A stretch of 64,000 nucleotides of DNA. Origin: Halosimplex halobium. GTDB taxonomy: Archaea > Halobacteriota > Halobacteria > Halobacteriales > Haloarculaceae. The DNA lies in contig NZ_JBLKNX010000012.1 in assembly GCF_051414055.1 (NCBI RefSeq), positions 62,001 through 126,000 on the forward strand, in the 5' to 3' direction. A program made the position numbers and the translations under genes. The notes under the pieces were generated by a model. It made no database searches, was not told the DNA's origin, and saw nothing but the letters and a program-made list of their open reading frames with translations. Each line of letters begins with the position of its first letter. Within the stretch, counting starts at the first letter, position 1. This document shows positions 9,017 through 17,408 of this stretch, piece by piece.

Positions 9017-11227
9017 ATGACAAGAGACGGGATTACCGAGCACGAGCGGAGATCGTTCCTGAAATCGGTAGCGGCGGTGTCCGCGGGGGCGGCTGTCTCG
9101 ACCGCGCCGGTCAGCGCCCAGTCGTCGCTGGACGACTACCACGAGACGCTCCGGGAGGACCTCACGGACGGCCAGGGGCTCCCGGAGGGGGAGTTCGTGT
9201 ACGCCACGACCGAGGAGGCCGCGCTGGAGGCGTTCTCGCTCCAGGGCGGCGAGAACGGGACCGAGTCGGAGATCGACGTGACGGCGGAGGGCGTCCCGAT
9301 CACGGTGGCCGACCGGGTCGAGATCACCGAGGCGCCGGCGAACGCCTACTCCTACACGTACAAGGCGAACATCGAGGACCGGTCGTTCGGCGAAGGGGAC
9401 CTCCTGCTCGCGGTCGCGTACCTCCGCGGGGTCGACGCCGCGGGCGAGGACACCTCCCCCCAGACCCAGGCCGGGTTCAAGTGGCAGTACACGAATCCGG
9501 AGGGGGACACGGGTTACTCGGCCAACATGGTCGCCAGTTCCGCCAGCGTCTCGCCGGGGTCGGACTGGGAGCGGTACTACTTCGTCGTCGACGTGGGCGC
9601 CAAGCCCGACGGATCGGAGTTCCAGCCCTACGTGGAGTTCTGGACGGGGTTCGCCGAGCAGACGATCGACTTCGGCGGGCTGGCGCTCGTCGACTACAGC
9701 GACACCGGCGCCACGGTCGAAGACCTCAACGAGGCGCTGGTCTCATACGACTACGATGGTCGCGCCGAGGACGCCCAGTGGCGCCGGGAGGCCAGCGAGC
9801 GGATCGAGGAGATCCGCAAGACCGACCTCGAAGTCGAAGTCGTCGGGCCGGACGGCGACCCGGTCGAGGGGGCGACCGTCGACGTGGCCATGCAGGAACA
9901 CGCGTTCGACTTCGGGGGCGAGTTCACGCTGTCGCAGATCGGCGACCGGTGGGACTCGGAGATCGCGGAGACCTACCGCGAGAAACACCTGGAGAACTTC
10001 AACAAGGCCGCGCTCACGAACGGGCTGAAGGTCTCGCCCTGGAACGGGGAGTGGGGCGAGGCGGTCAATCAGGAAACCGCGACGCGGGCCGTCCAGTGGC
10101 TGCTGGACAACGACGTGCCGACCCGCGGGCACGCGCTGGTCTGGGAGGAGTGGGACTGGATGAACGTCGACTCCGACGGGTCCGACGAGGAGATCAACGA
10201 GCAGGTCACCGAACGGATCCGGAACCGCGCCTCGGAGTTCCGGGGCGACCTCCCGGAGTGGGACATGCACAACCACCCGGTCTGGCAGTCGAACATCCGC
10301 GACCAGATCGGCCGCGAGCACGCCCTCGAGTGGTGGGAGACGGCCCACGACGCCGCGCCCGATGCCCAGATGTACGTCAACGAGATGAACGTCGTCGCGG
10401 GCAGCAGCTACCGCGACCCCTACGACGAGTTCGTCTCGTGGCTGATGGACAACGAGGCCGGCGTCGAGGGGATCGGCTTCATGGGCCACTTCGACATCAC
10501 CGCGCTGACCCCGCCGGAGGAGCTCCTGTCCGTGTTCGACCGGTTCGGCGAGCACGGCGTCCCGCTGCAGATCACTGAGTTCGACGTGCAGATGGACACC
10601 CGGGACAACGAGGCCAAGGTCGCCGCCCAGGCCGACTACGTCCGGGACGTGCTGACGGCGGCGTTCAGCCACGAGGCCGTCGAGGGTGTCATGTCGTGGT
10701 GTCTCTGGGACGAGAACGGCGACCCCCGGCGGTACTACAGCGCCGACTGGGAGCTGCGCCCCCACGGCGAGGAGTACCAGCGGCTGGTCTTCGACGAGTG
10801 GTGGACCGACGAGTCGGGCGAAACCGCGAGCGACGGGACGTACTCGACCCGCGCGTTCGAGGGGGCCTACGAGGTCACCGCCTCCCACGGCGACCGGTCG
10901 GCGGCCGTCACGACGACGGTCTCGGGCGACGCTGGGACCATCGAGATCACGCTCGACGGGTCGGAACAGGCCGGGACGCCGACCGAAACCGACGCGCCCG
11001 ACACGACCACCGGCACGGCCACGCCCACCGAGACGACTTCACCCACGGCCACGACCGACGGGGACGCGACCGACGCGTCCGCGGGCGGGGACGACGACGC
11101 CGCGACCGGGACGACCGCCTCCGGGACCGGCGCGCTGCCGGGCTCGGGCGCCGTCGCCGGCCTCGCCGGCCTCGCGGGTCTCGCCGGCTACGGGCTCTCG
11201 CGGCGGAGCGAGACCGACGACGAGTAG
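9017..11227 (+). CDS. Secreted GH10-type xylanase homologue, Tat-exported, with atypical acid/base site
   Basis: The protein has 736 residues. A twin-arginine signal (ERRSFLKSVAAVSAGAAVS) is followed by a beta-rich module (about 60-245) resembling CBM4/9/22-type carbohydrate-binding domains. The GH10-like barrel spans about 270-600, with TRGHALVW, MYVNEMN and the nucleophile motif QITEFDV (Glu521). The motif normally reading WDVVNEA is WDMHNHP here, so His420 replaces the catalytic acid/base Glu; the usual WH after GHxLV is also WE. A Thr/Asp-rich linker leads to a C-terminal hydrophobic segment and RR tail resembling archaeal cell-surface sorting or anchor signals. The start lies about 27 bp after gaaaact. 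It is probably secreted and surface-held, but may bind rather than hydrolyse xylan, or use another mechanism. Confidence 0.85.
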   Translation: MTRDGITEHERRSFLKSVAAVSAGAAVSTAPVSAQSSLDDYHETLREDLTDGQGLPEGEFVYATTEEAALEAFSLQGGENGTESEIDVTAEGVPITVADRVEITEAPANAYSYTYKANIEDRSFGEGDLLLAVAYLRGVDAAGEDTSPQTQAGFKWQYTNPEGDTGYSANMVASSASVSPGSDWERYYFVVDVGAKPDGSEFQPYVEFWTGFAEQTIDFGGLALVDYSDTGATVEDLNEALVSYDYDGRAEDAQWRREASERIEEIRKTDLEVEVVGPDGDPVEGATVDVAMQEHAFDFGGEFTLSQIGDRWDSEIAETYREKHLENFNKAALTNGLKVSPWNGEWGEAVNQETATRAVQWLLDNDVPTRGHALVWEEWDWMNVDSDGSDEEINEQVTERIRNRASEFRGDLPEWDMHNHPVWQSNIRDQIGREHALEWWETAHDAAPDAQMYVNEMNVVAGSSYRDPYDEFVSWLMDNEAGVEGIGFMGHFDITALTPPEELLSVFDRFGEHGVPLQITEFDVQMDTRDNEAKVAAQADYVRDVLTAAFSHEAVEGVMSWCLWDENGDPRRYYSADWELRPHGEEYQRLVFDEWWTDESGETASDGTYSTRAFEGAYEVTASHGDRSAAVTTTVSGDAGTIEITLDGSEQAGTPTETDAPDTTTGTATPTETTSPTATTDGDATDASAGGDDDAATGTTASGTGALPGSGAVAGLAGLAGLAGYGLSRRSETDDE

Positions 11228-11347
11228 TCGGGCTTTCCCGCAGAGGGGTCGGTCGGGCACCGCTCCCCCCGCAACGTCCCCTCCGGCGGCGTTCGTGATC
11301 CTCTACCTACACAACTTTTTTCAACCGGCATGGAGTGGGTACGGGGT

Positions 11348-13474
11348 ATGCGAGGGAGTGACAGTACCTCGAATCCGAAGGTATCGCGCCGTCGATACGC
11401 ACAGTTGCTGGCCGGAATGGGCGCCGCAGGCCTGGCGGGCTGCCCGAGCGAGAGCGGAGACGGGACGGCGACGAGTAGCCCGAGCGGCGCGGACGACGGG
11501 ACCGACAGCGGCGAGGAGGGCACCGAGACCAGCGCCGGGACCGAACCCCCGGCGACCGACCGCGAGCCGGTGACGGAGACGCTGTCGTACGCCGTGTTGA
11601 ACTCGCCGAGCGTGTTCGACTGGAACCCCTGGACGCCCCAGGACAACGCGGCGGGCGACCAGATGATGAAGGAGTTGACCGGCCTCCGGAACGTCCACAC
11701 GCGGGAGGTCCACATGAGCGGTGTGACGCTGCCGGCACCGCACAAGCCCGACCGGGAGGAGATCGAGGTCATGACCTGGTTCGAGAGCCAGGAGGTCGAG
11801 CCGCCGTTCGACTGGTGGCACGACCTCGACGACCGGGCGCGGTTCTGGAACGGCGACCCTTACGACGCGGTCACGCGGGAGAAACACGACCACGTGAACT
11901 TCTTCCAGGCCGGGAACAAGTTCAGCGAGGGAGCGACGTTCAACTCCGAGGCCGAGTCCCAGTGGCGATACCACGGCTGGTTCGACAAGGGCGAGGTCCC
12001 CGAACAGGATCCCAGCCCGCAGGCCCGCCAGGTCATCGCGGCCGCGGCCTACGAGCTGCAGCTCTCGGCGATGATGCACCCCGACTTCACGGAGCCGTAC
12101 ATCGAGCGCTACCAGGACGCGGGCAACGCCGACCAGAGCCAGTCCATCACGGACGACCTGCAGAGCGACCGGATCCCGCTCCGGGAGCTCGCCGTCGAGG
12201 AGGGCAACGGCTGGGGCTCGGGGATGTACGTCCTCGAGACGATGGACGACGTGGGCTCGGAGAGCATGGTACTCCACAAGAACGAGGACCACCCCAACGC
12301 CGACAACACCAACGTCGAGCAACTGGAGATCCTCTGGGCGTCCGGCGACCGGCTGCAGACGCTCCAGAGCAACGGCGCGGTCGACTTCAACGCCGGCGCG
12401 GTCACCCCCAGCGGGTCGATGAACCGCGAGACGCTGCCGGACCACATGCAGGAGGTGACCCGCTTCCTCGACGCTGTCGCGGGCCACGTCTGGAAGCTCA
12501 ACATGCGCGACGAACACCTCCAGAATCTCTGGGTGCGCCGCGCGCTCGTCGAGGCCATCGACTGGAACGCCGTCGCCGCCAACGGCTGGGGCGAGGAGTC
12601 GTCGATCGTCACCGAACACGACACGTTCCTGCTGGACGCCCAGTCCGAGAGCACGTTCTCCGACGAGTTCCTCGACCAGCTGCACACCTACTCGCGCGAC
12701 CAGAACCTCGAGAACGCCAACCAGTACATGCGCAACGCCGGCTACAGCAAGGAGGGCGGCCAGTGGGTCGGTCCCAACGGCAACCCGGCCGAGATCGACC
12801 TGATGCAACACTCCGGCGGAACGGGCTACGTCCAGGGCTGTCAGACGATCCGGGCGAACCTCGCCAACTGGGGGTTCGGCGTCAACTTCAACACGGTGAA
12901 CTACTCGACGTGGTCGAACAACATGGACCCCAACAGCGGCCTCAACTACGACTCGACCATCTTCTGGGCGGGGACGAACAACGTCTTCGGCTACTACACC
13001 GACCGCGGCGCGTGGTGGGGCGAGACGCTGCTGGGCGGCAGCCCCACCGCCGAGTCCCCCTACCGCCTCACCGAGGACGACGACTACGACACCCAGGGTC
13101 GGCCGGTTTACTGCGAGATCCCCAGCGAAGTCGGGTCGATCGAGGCGCCCGACCAGGCCGGGCTCGAACCGGACCTGGAGAACGGCGAGGAAGTCGACAT
13201 GTTCGAGATCGTCCAGCGGATCCAGCAGCCGGGCAACTCCGAGGAGGAACTCATGGAGCTGTACCGCACCTGCGCCCGGTGGTACAACTTCTACCTCCCG
13301 AACTTCGTGTTCCGCCAGGGACTGGCCGGCGCCTGGGGCAACGTCCGTGACTTCGACTGGCCGCCCGCGGACAACAGGGCGCTCGACTTCAAGCGCGCCG
13401 GAGTCGTCGACGCCTCCGTCCTCGGCGGCGTGACCCAGGCCAGCTTCGACACCGAGTTCGAGCCGCCCGAGTGA
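11348..13474 (+). CDS. ABC transporter substrate-binding lipoprotein (family 5, Opp/Dpp type)
   Basis: The 708-residue protein carries a Tat lipoprotein signal: SRRRYAQLLAGMGAAGLAGC, with the lipobox Cys after LAG. A Ser/Asp/Glu/Thr-rich linker follows, then a large solute-binding fold (LNSPSVFDWNPW near the start; VRRALVEAIDWNAVAANGWG, the conserved family-5 region, in the middle). An ATG at 11330 is in frame, but 11348 lies about 30 bp after the TATA-like cttttttc and fits a leaderless transcript. Archaeal family-5 binding proteins often carry oligosaccharides, and this one follows the GH10-type gene by 120 bp, so xylo- or related oligosaccharides are likely ligands (inference). No permease gene is adjacent; an Opp-type system without a binding protein lies at 31.7-36.3 kb. 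Confidence 0.85.
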   Translation: MRGSDSTSNPKVSRRRYAQLLAGMGAAGLAGCPSESGDGTATSSPSGADDGTDSGEEGTETSAGTEPPATDREPVTETLSYAVLNSPSVFDWNPWTPQDNAAGDQMMKELTGLRNVHTREVHMSGVTLPAPHKPDREEIEVMTWFESQEVEPPFDWWHDLDDRARFWNGDPYDAVTREKHDHVNFFQAGNKFSEGATFNSEAESQWRYHGWFDKGEVPEQDPSPQARQVIAAAAYELQLSAMMHPDFTEPYIERYQDAGNADQSQSITDDLQSDRIPLRELAVEEGNGWGSGMYVLETMDDVGSESMVLHKNEDHPNADNTNVEQLEILWASGDRLQTLQSNGAVDFNAGAVTPSGSMNRETLPDHMQEVTRFLDAVAGHVWKLNMRDEHLQNLWVRRALVEAIDWNAVAANGWGEESSIVTEHDTFLLDAQSESTFSDEFLDQLHTYSRDQNLENANQYMRNAGYSKEGGQWVGPNGNPAEIDLMQHSGGTGYVQGCQTIRANLANWGFGVNFNTVNYSTWSNNMDPNSGLNYDSTIFWAGTNNVFGYYTDRGAWWGETLLGGSPTAESPYRLTEDDDYDTQGRPVYCEIPSEVGSIEAPDQAGLEPDLENGEEVDMFEIVQRIQQPGNSEEELMELYRTCARWYNFYLPNFVFRQGLAGAWGNVRDFDWPPADNRALDFKRAGVVDASVLGGVTQASFDTEFEPPE

Positions 13475-14815
13475 CACGCTCGCCAGTCACCGCCCTCGAC
13501 ACCGAACCGACCGAATTTTTCACCGTCGGATCGCTACCGAACCGTCGCTTCCGGACCCCAACGCAGCCGTCGGGCCCGACACACCGATACAGCCACAGCG
13601 CCACAGCCCGGGGACCACGCGCTGTCGTCGACGCCCGACCATCCCGGCCTGTCCGACTCAGCGAAATTGCTCGGCGACCGGACACCCTGCTCCCCCTGCG
13701 AGAGATCCACTCGACCGAACTGGCCGCCAGCGGCGCCGTTCCCGCGCCAACGAGTAACACAGTATTTCCACCATCGATGGACTGTGAATCTAGCAGGATC
13801 GTTCGTCATGATCCTTCGACAGCGCCGAGATCGGATCTCCCAACCATGTATAATGTTACCTATTACCACGAAAATTGGCGTGGATTGAATTACAGGTATA
13901 ACACTGGAATTTCGAGCTATAATCCACCGATAGTGGAACGGATCGGAAAATTCCCTTCCCCCGTTCCAGAGGTGTCGTCGACGCGGTCCCTCCTCCGAGT
14001 GGGAGAACGAATCGACGATACCTGCTCCGAAACCGGGGCCTTCCCATCCGGGGATACAGCGGTGTCGTCATGAACGATCCATCCTAATTAACAGATGAAT
14101 ATAATAATACGATATAGAATATATATTGGAACCATCGGATCCGAGCGAGTGCTCATGACCGGGCTGGGAACGGAACACGACGAGAGGATACGGCGAGGGA
14201 GAGTCCCGGAATATCGTCAAGCGCGGGTTACTCCGTCGGCAGTTCGGGGCTGCGACCCCCGTCAGCCGATGTCGGATCGATGTTGCTGACTTCCCCTCCG
14301 CTATCGAAGTCTGACGCCGCCGGTTTCGGACAGCATAGATGGGGTCGTATCGTATATCCATCCGCGTACGAACAGAGTATCGGACGATCTTCGGGTTGCT
14401 TCGACCGGGGCGACCGGATAGAAGACGTGCCGCCGATATATATATATATATAGATATCCGATATGAGGTTTGAACCACAATATATCTTATACTTCTGTGA
14501 CGCCGGGACCGACAGGGGAGCAGGGACCGCAAATCGGGACGGGAATGCATCCGGGGCTGCCGTGCTGTGTCCGTCCGACAGCGGATCCGGTTCGACTCAC
14601 TGGGCGAACGTCAGGCCGCCCGCAGTGAAAGGAGGTTGTGCTATCTATCCCCACATCGGTCCTTGGAACGAGATGCCCCGCACATGCCCGTCCCTGTTGT
14701 GATGCAAACACGGATCGAGCTCCGGGAACGCGGCCTGGATGGGGCGAGCGATGTGCCCCCGCTCGCCGCGCTCCGCTGGAGTACGGGTTGCCGGCCGCCT
14801 CGACGATTCGCGCTG
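13475..14815. other. Long intergenic spacer, no supported gene
   Basis: About 1,340 bp with mixed GC content. Open frames here (for example 13471-14073 plus) lack codon bias and motifs. A TA dinucleotide run lies near 14437-14452 and AT-rich stretches at 13850-13930 and 14080-14130. No tRNA, repeat family or recognisable transposase remnant was found. Confidence 0.5.
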
Positions 14816-14953
14816 TCAGGCCGTGGGTGAACCGGCCGACTCGTAGCCGGCGGTCGCGGTCAGCGACCGGGAACCGCACTTGTTGCACTCCGGGGCTTCG
14901 AGGTCGGTGACTTGCTGTACGTGCTGGCAGTCCTCGCAGACGACTTCGCGCAT
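14816..14953 (-). CDS. Small zinc-ribbon (CPxCG-type) protein
   Basis: The 45-residue protein reads MREVVCEDCQHVQQVTDLEA, then PECNKCGSRSLTATAGYESA and a short tail. Two pairs, CEDC and CNKC, give a four-cysteine zinc knuckle typical of haloarchaeal small zinc-finger proteins. It is isolated in a long spacer, on the minus strand. A perfect palindrome lies 21-35 bp upstream of its start, in the promoter position. The function is unknown; such proteins often act as small regulators or binding partners. Confidence 0.7.
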   Translation of the reverse strand: MREVVCEDCQHVQQVTDLEAPECNKCGSRSLTATAGYESAGSPTA

Positions 14954-14973
14954 GGCTACACCACCGTCTCAGA

Positions 14974-14988
14974 CCCCCTTGAAGGGGG
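14974..14988. promoter_or_regulatory. Perfect palindrome in promoter position of the small zinc-ribbon gene
   Basis: CCCCCTT-G-AAGGGGG, a 7-1-7 inverted repeat 21-35 bp upstream of the start at 14953, where the TATA/BRE elements are expected. It is too tight for an RNA hairpin loop, so a protein-binding site is more likely. Confidence 0.4.
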
Positions 14989-15293
14989 AACGACGTTGCT
15001 CGGATTCCGGAGAGTTCGAACTGTCCCATCCGGCGATGGGGGGCGCATAATCCGGCGGGAGACGTTCGGAGGGGGCCGTTTCGGGATGTCTCCGAGGACG
15101 GGGTACAGAGGGGCTATACGGGACGATATCGGAACCGTAGGAAGTGATTTTTCGTCGGTAACTCCCGATTTCGAGCGTCGGGATCCGGAGTGCCGGAACA
15201 CCGCCGGAGCGCGGTGATCGCGACGGCGCCGGTACCGGATCTGACGGGAGTACGATCGGATTTCGGGGGACGGACCGGCCAGTCGACGGGTCG

Positions 15294-15316
15294 TTCACCG
15301 GAAACGCGGTGTGGGG
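15294..15316 (+). repeat. Orphan ORB-like site
   Basis: TTCACCGGAAACGCGGTGTG plus GGG closely matches the origin-recognition-box-like repeats around the orc1 gene 23-25 kb away (TTCACCGGAAACCCGGTGTG at 40213), including the G-run found after some ORBs. It lies 74 bp upstream of the Mrr-like gene's start. Confidence 0.6.
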
Positions 15317-15389
15317 CCGGGCCGAGATCCGGACGAGGATCTCCAGGGGGAACGTATTTGTGGACCGATACGCAGTAATCGGTACGCAG

Positions 15390-16751
15390 ATGGCAGTCCT
15401 GGACGACCTCTCGGGGTTCGAGTTCGAGGACCTCATGGAGGACGTGTTCCGCAACCTGGGGTACGAGCGGGTGCGCCAGGCGGCGAAGACCGCCGACGAG
15501 GGGCGGGACATCCTCATGGAGGAGGTCGTGGACGGGCGTCGCCGGGCCGTCGTCGTCGAGTGCAAGCACACGGAATCGGTCGGGCGGCCGGTGGTCCAGA
15601 AGCTCCACTCGGCGATCGCGACCTTCGAGTTCGACGGACCGAAACGCGGAATGGTCGTCACGACGGGCCGGTTCACGGGGCCGGCCGAGGCGTACGCGGC
15701 CGACCTCCGGGAGCGGGACGACCCCTATCCCATCGAACTCGTCGACGGCACCGACCTGCGGGAGATCGCCGAGGAGGTCGGGCTGGACCTGTACAACGGG
15801 CGGATCGAGATCCTCTGCGACGAGACGCTGCGGCCGTTCGACCCCGCGGGCGGGGTCCACCGGCCGGTCGAGACCGCGCTGCGGGACATCGAGAACCTCG
15901 ACCCGGCGGCGCTGCCGCGGCCCCACGCCGAGGTGACCTTCCGGCCGGTGGTGTCGGTCACCGCCGACGCCGACGCCGTCTTCGAGACCTCCGTCGGGGT
16001 GATCCATCGTGTCGACGACCGGACGACGATCGTCGTCCACGCCGACCGCGACCACCCGGAGGTCGCGAGCGGAACCGTCGCGCGGCTCGTCGAGAACAAC
16101 TCCCACGCGCGGGTCGACCTGGACGACGACCTGACCGCGGAGTTCGACGCCGTGACCGAGCGGCGGTTCGGCCAGACCGAGACGGAGTACAAGGAGTGGG
16201 CGGTCGAGCGCCTGTGCGAGCGGTACGCGACGACGGTCACCTACACTGGCGACAACAACGTCACCTACGAGAAGACCTGCGAGCCCAACCAGTCGGACAT
16301 CTCCGTCCGCGCCATCGACCCGGTGTACCTGCCGCAGGTCCGCCAGACCGTCGACGCCGGCGAGTACACCTACCCGCTGGAGTACTACGCCGCCGGCCCC
16401 TCGCGGGTCACGGTCGAGGACGGGATCCACCGCTGCGTCCACTGCGAGACGGCGGGCGACGACGAGACCTACACCTACTGCGAGAACTGCGGCAGCATCA
16501 GCTGTTCGAGCCACGTCAGGGCCGAGCGCCTGGAGGGCGAGCCGGTGTGTACGGGCTGTGCCGTCACCGAGCGATTCGCGCTGAAGACGAAGTACTTCTA
16601 CGACGAGGCCAACCGTGAGGCCTTCCGCGAGGAGTACGAGGCCATGCCGGTCCACGAGAAGGCACAGGAGAACGTGCCGCTGGCCGTCGCCGCCGTCGCG
16701 ACGGCGTTGCTGGTGTTGGTCGTGATGTTGGCATCGACAGGGGTCCTCTGA
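15390..16751 (+). CDS. Mrr-like restriction endonuclease-domain protein with zinc ribbon and C-terminal membrane helix
   Basis: The 453-residue protein begins with an Mrr-cat-like nuclease fold. LSGFEFEDLMEDVFRNLGY is the usual N-terminal helix, and DEGRDILM and VVVECKH supply the PD-(D/E)xK residues (about Asp40, Glu57, Lys59). A beta-rich middle region follows. Zinc-ribbon cysteines (CVHCETAG, YCENCGS, CTGC) lie at about 350-395, and a single hydrophobic helix ends the protein (VAAVATALLVLVVMLAS). This arrangement suggests a membrane-tethered nuclease facing the cytoplasm. No methylase or specificity subunit is adjacent, so it is not a standard restriction-modification pair. The start follows a T-rich element (gtatttgt, near 15353-15360). 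An ORB-like site lies upstream. Confidence 0.8.
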   Translation: MAVLDDLSGFEFEDLMEDVFRNLGYERVRQAAKTADEGRDILMEEVVDGRRRAVVVECKHTESVGRPVVQKLHSAIATFEFDGPKRGMVVTTGRFTGPAEAYAADLRERDDPYPIELVDGTDLREIAEEVGLDLYNGRIEILCDETLRPFDPAGGVHRPVETALRDIENLDPAALPRPHAEVTFRPVVSVTADADAVFETSVGVIHRVDDRTTIVVHADRDHPEVASGTVARLVENNSHARVDLDDDLTAEFDAVTERRFGQTETEYKEWAVERLCERYATTVTYTGDNNVTYEKTCEPNQSDISVRAIDPVYLPQVRQTVDAGEYTYPLEYYAAGPSRVTVEDGIHRCVHCETAGDDETYTYCENCGSISCSSHVRAERLEGEPVCTGCAVTERFALKTKYFYDEANREAFREEYEAMPVHEKAQENVPLAVAAVATALLVLVVMLASTGVL

Positions 16752-16781
16752 GGGGTCGCGTCGTCGAGCGCCGGGTCCTGG

Positions 16782-17144
16782 TTATCCGTCGGCGCGTGCG
16801 CCGATGGAGTCGAACAGTTGCGTGACCGTTCCCTCGCCGAGAGGGGACAGCTCGTAGATCCGACTGCCGCCGTCGCGGAACTTGCCGACCAGCCCCGCCT
16901 CCTCGAGCACGTTGAGGTGGTGATAGAGGTCGTTCTGTCGGCGGTCGAGCGCGTCCGCGAGGTCGCCGCTGGCGACGGCCCCCTCCTGTGAGAGGTAGTA
17001 GAGGATCGCGAAGCGGGTCTTGTCGCCCATCGCGTCGATCCGCTCGACCTCCCGGTCGAAGTCCAGAGAGTCCCCCAGCAGCTCCCGCTCGACGCGGTCG
17101 TACGCGGCCGGCCGAGTCTCGTCGCCGATCTCTCGTTCGCTCAT
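16782..17144 (-). CDS. ArsR-family winged-helix regulator
   Basis: The 120-residue protein has an ArsR/HTH-20-like winged helix at about 38-100: DAMGDKTRFAILYYLSQEGA, SGDLADALDRRQNDLYHHLN, VLEEAGLVGKFRDGGSRIYE. The start MSEREIGD is preferred over longer in-frame extensions with an untypical N-terminus. It converges on the Mrr-like gene. No metal-binding Cys pair is visible, so a metal signal is not supported. An AT-rich inverted repeat sits about 30-46 bp upstream, overlapping the likely promoter. Confidence 0.85.
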   Translation of the reverse strand: MSEREIGDETRPAAYDRVERELLGDSLDFDREVERIDAMGDKTRFAILYYLSQEGAVASGDLADALDRRQNDLYHHLNVLEEAGLVGKFRDGGSRIYELSPLGEGTVTQLFDSIGARADG

Positions 17145-17174
17145 GGTCGCACCTACCGGCCGCGCCCACCTATA

Positions 17175-17190
17175 CTTAACGAGCATTAAG
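17175..17190. promoter_or_regulatory. Candidate ArsR-family operator/promoter
   Basis: CTTAA-CGAGCA-TTAAG is a 5-6-5 inverted repeat 31-46 bp upstream of the ArsR-type start at 17144. It covers the likely TATA region on the minus strand. Confidence 0.4.
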
Positions 17191-17252
17191 ACAGATATAT
17201 TATATTTCGGTATAAGTGGTCGCCGCGAGGTGGGGGCCGGCATCAGTGAGGT

Positions 17253-17299
17253 TCTTATGTAACAAATTGGTCGTCATCGCCCAGCAATGTTACATAAGA
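17253..17299. repeat. Inverted-repeat element, copy A
   Basis: Arms TCTTATGTAACA (17253-17264) and TGTTACATAAGA (17288-17299) are perfect 12-bp inverted repeats separated by 23 bp. It lies between the GH78 stop and the ArsR-type start. Two more copies occur at 30941-30987 and 41280-41328 with unrelated spacers. Confidence 0.85.
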
Positions 17300-17408
17300 C
17301 GAGCAGGGGACCCAGGCACGGCTACCAACGAGCGAGCGTCGCGGCGGTTGTCGACGACATGTAGGAGACAGCGAACGGGACCCGTACGAGAAGTCCCGTA
17401 GAAGCCGG

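Noticed and set aside
13471..14073. 200-codon open frame after the binding-protein gene
   Set aside because: No codon bias or acidic composition; it looks like chance in intergenic DNA.
14430..14460. TA dinucleotide run as an origin or regulatory element
   Set aside because: A single low-complexity run without nearby repeats or an initiator gene; no support beyond composition.
17253..17299. Inverted repeat as a classical transcription terminator
   Set aside because: The 23-nt loop, lack of a following T-run, and a copy directly before a start codon (41280) do not fit a terminator.
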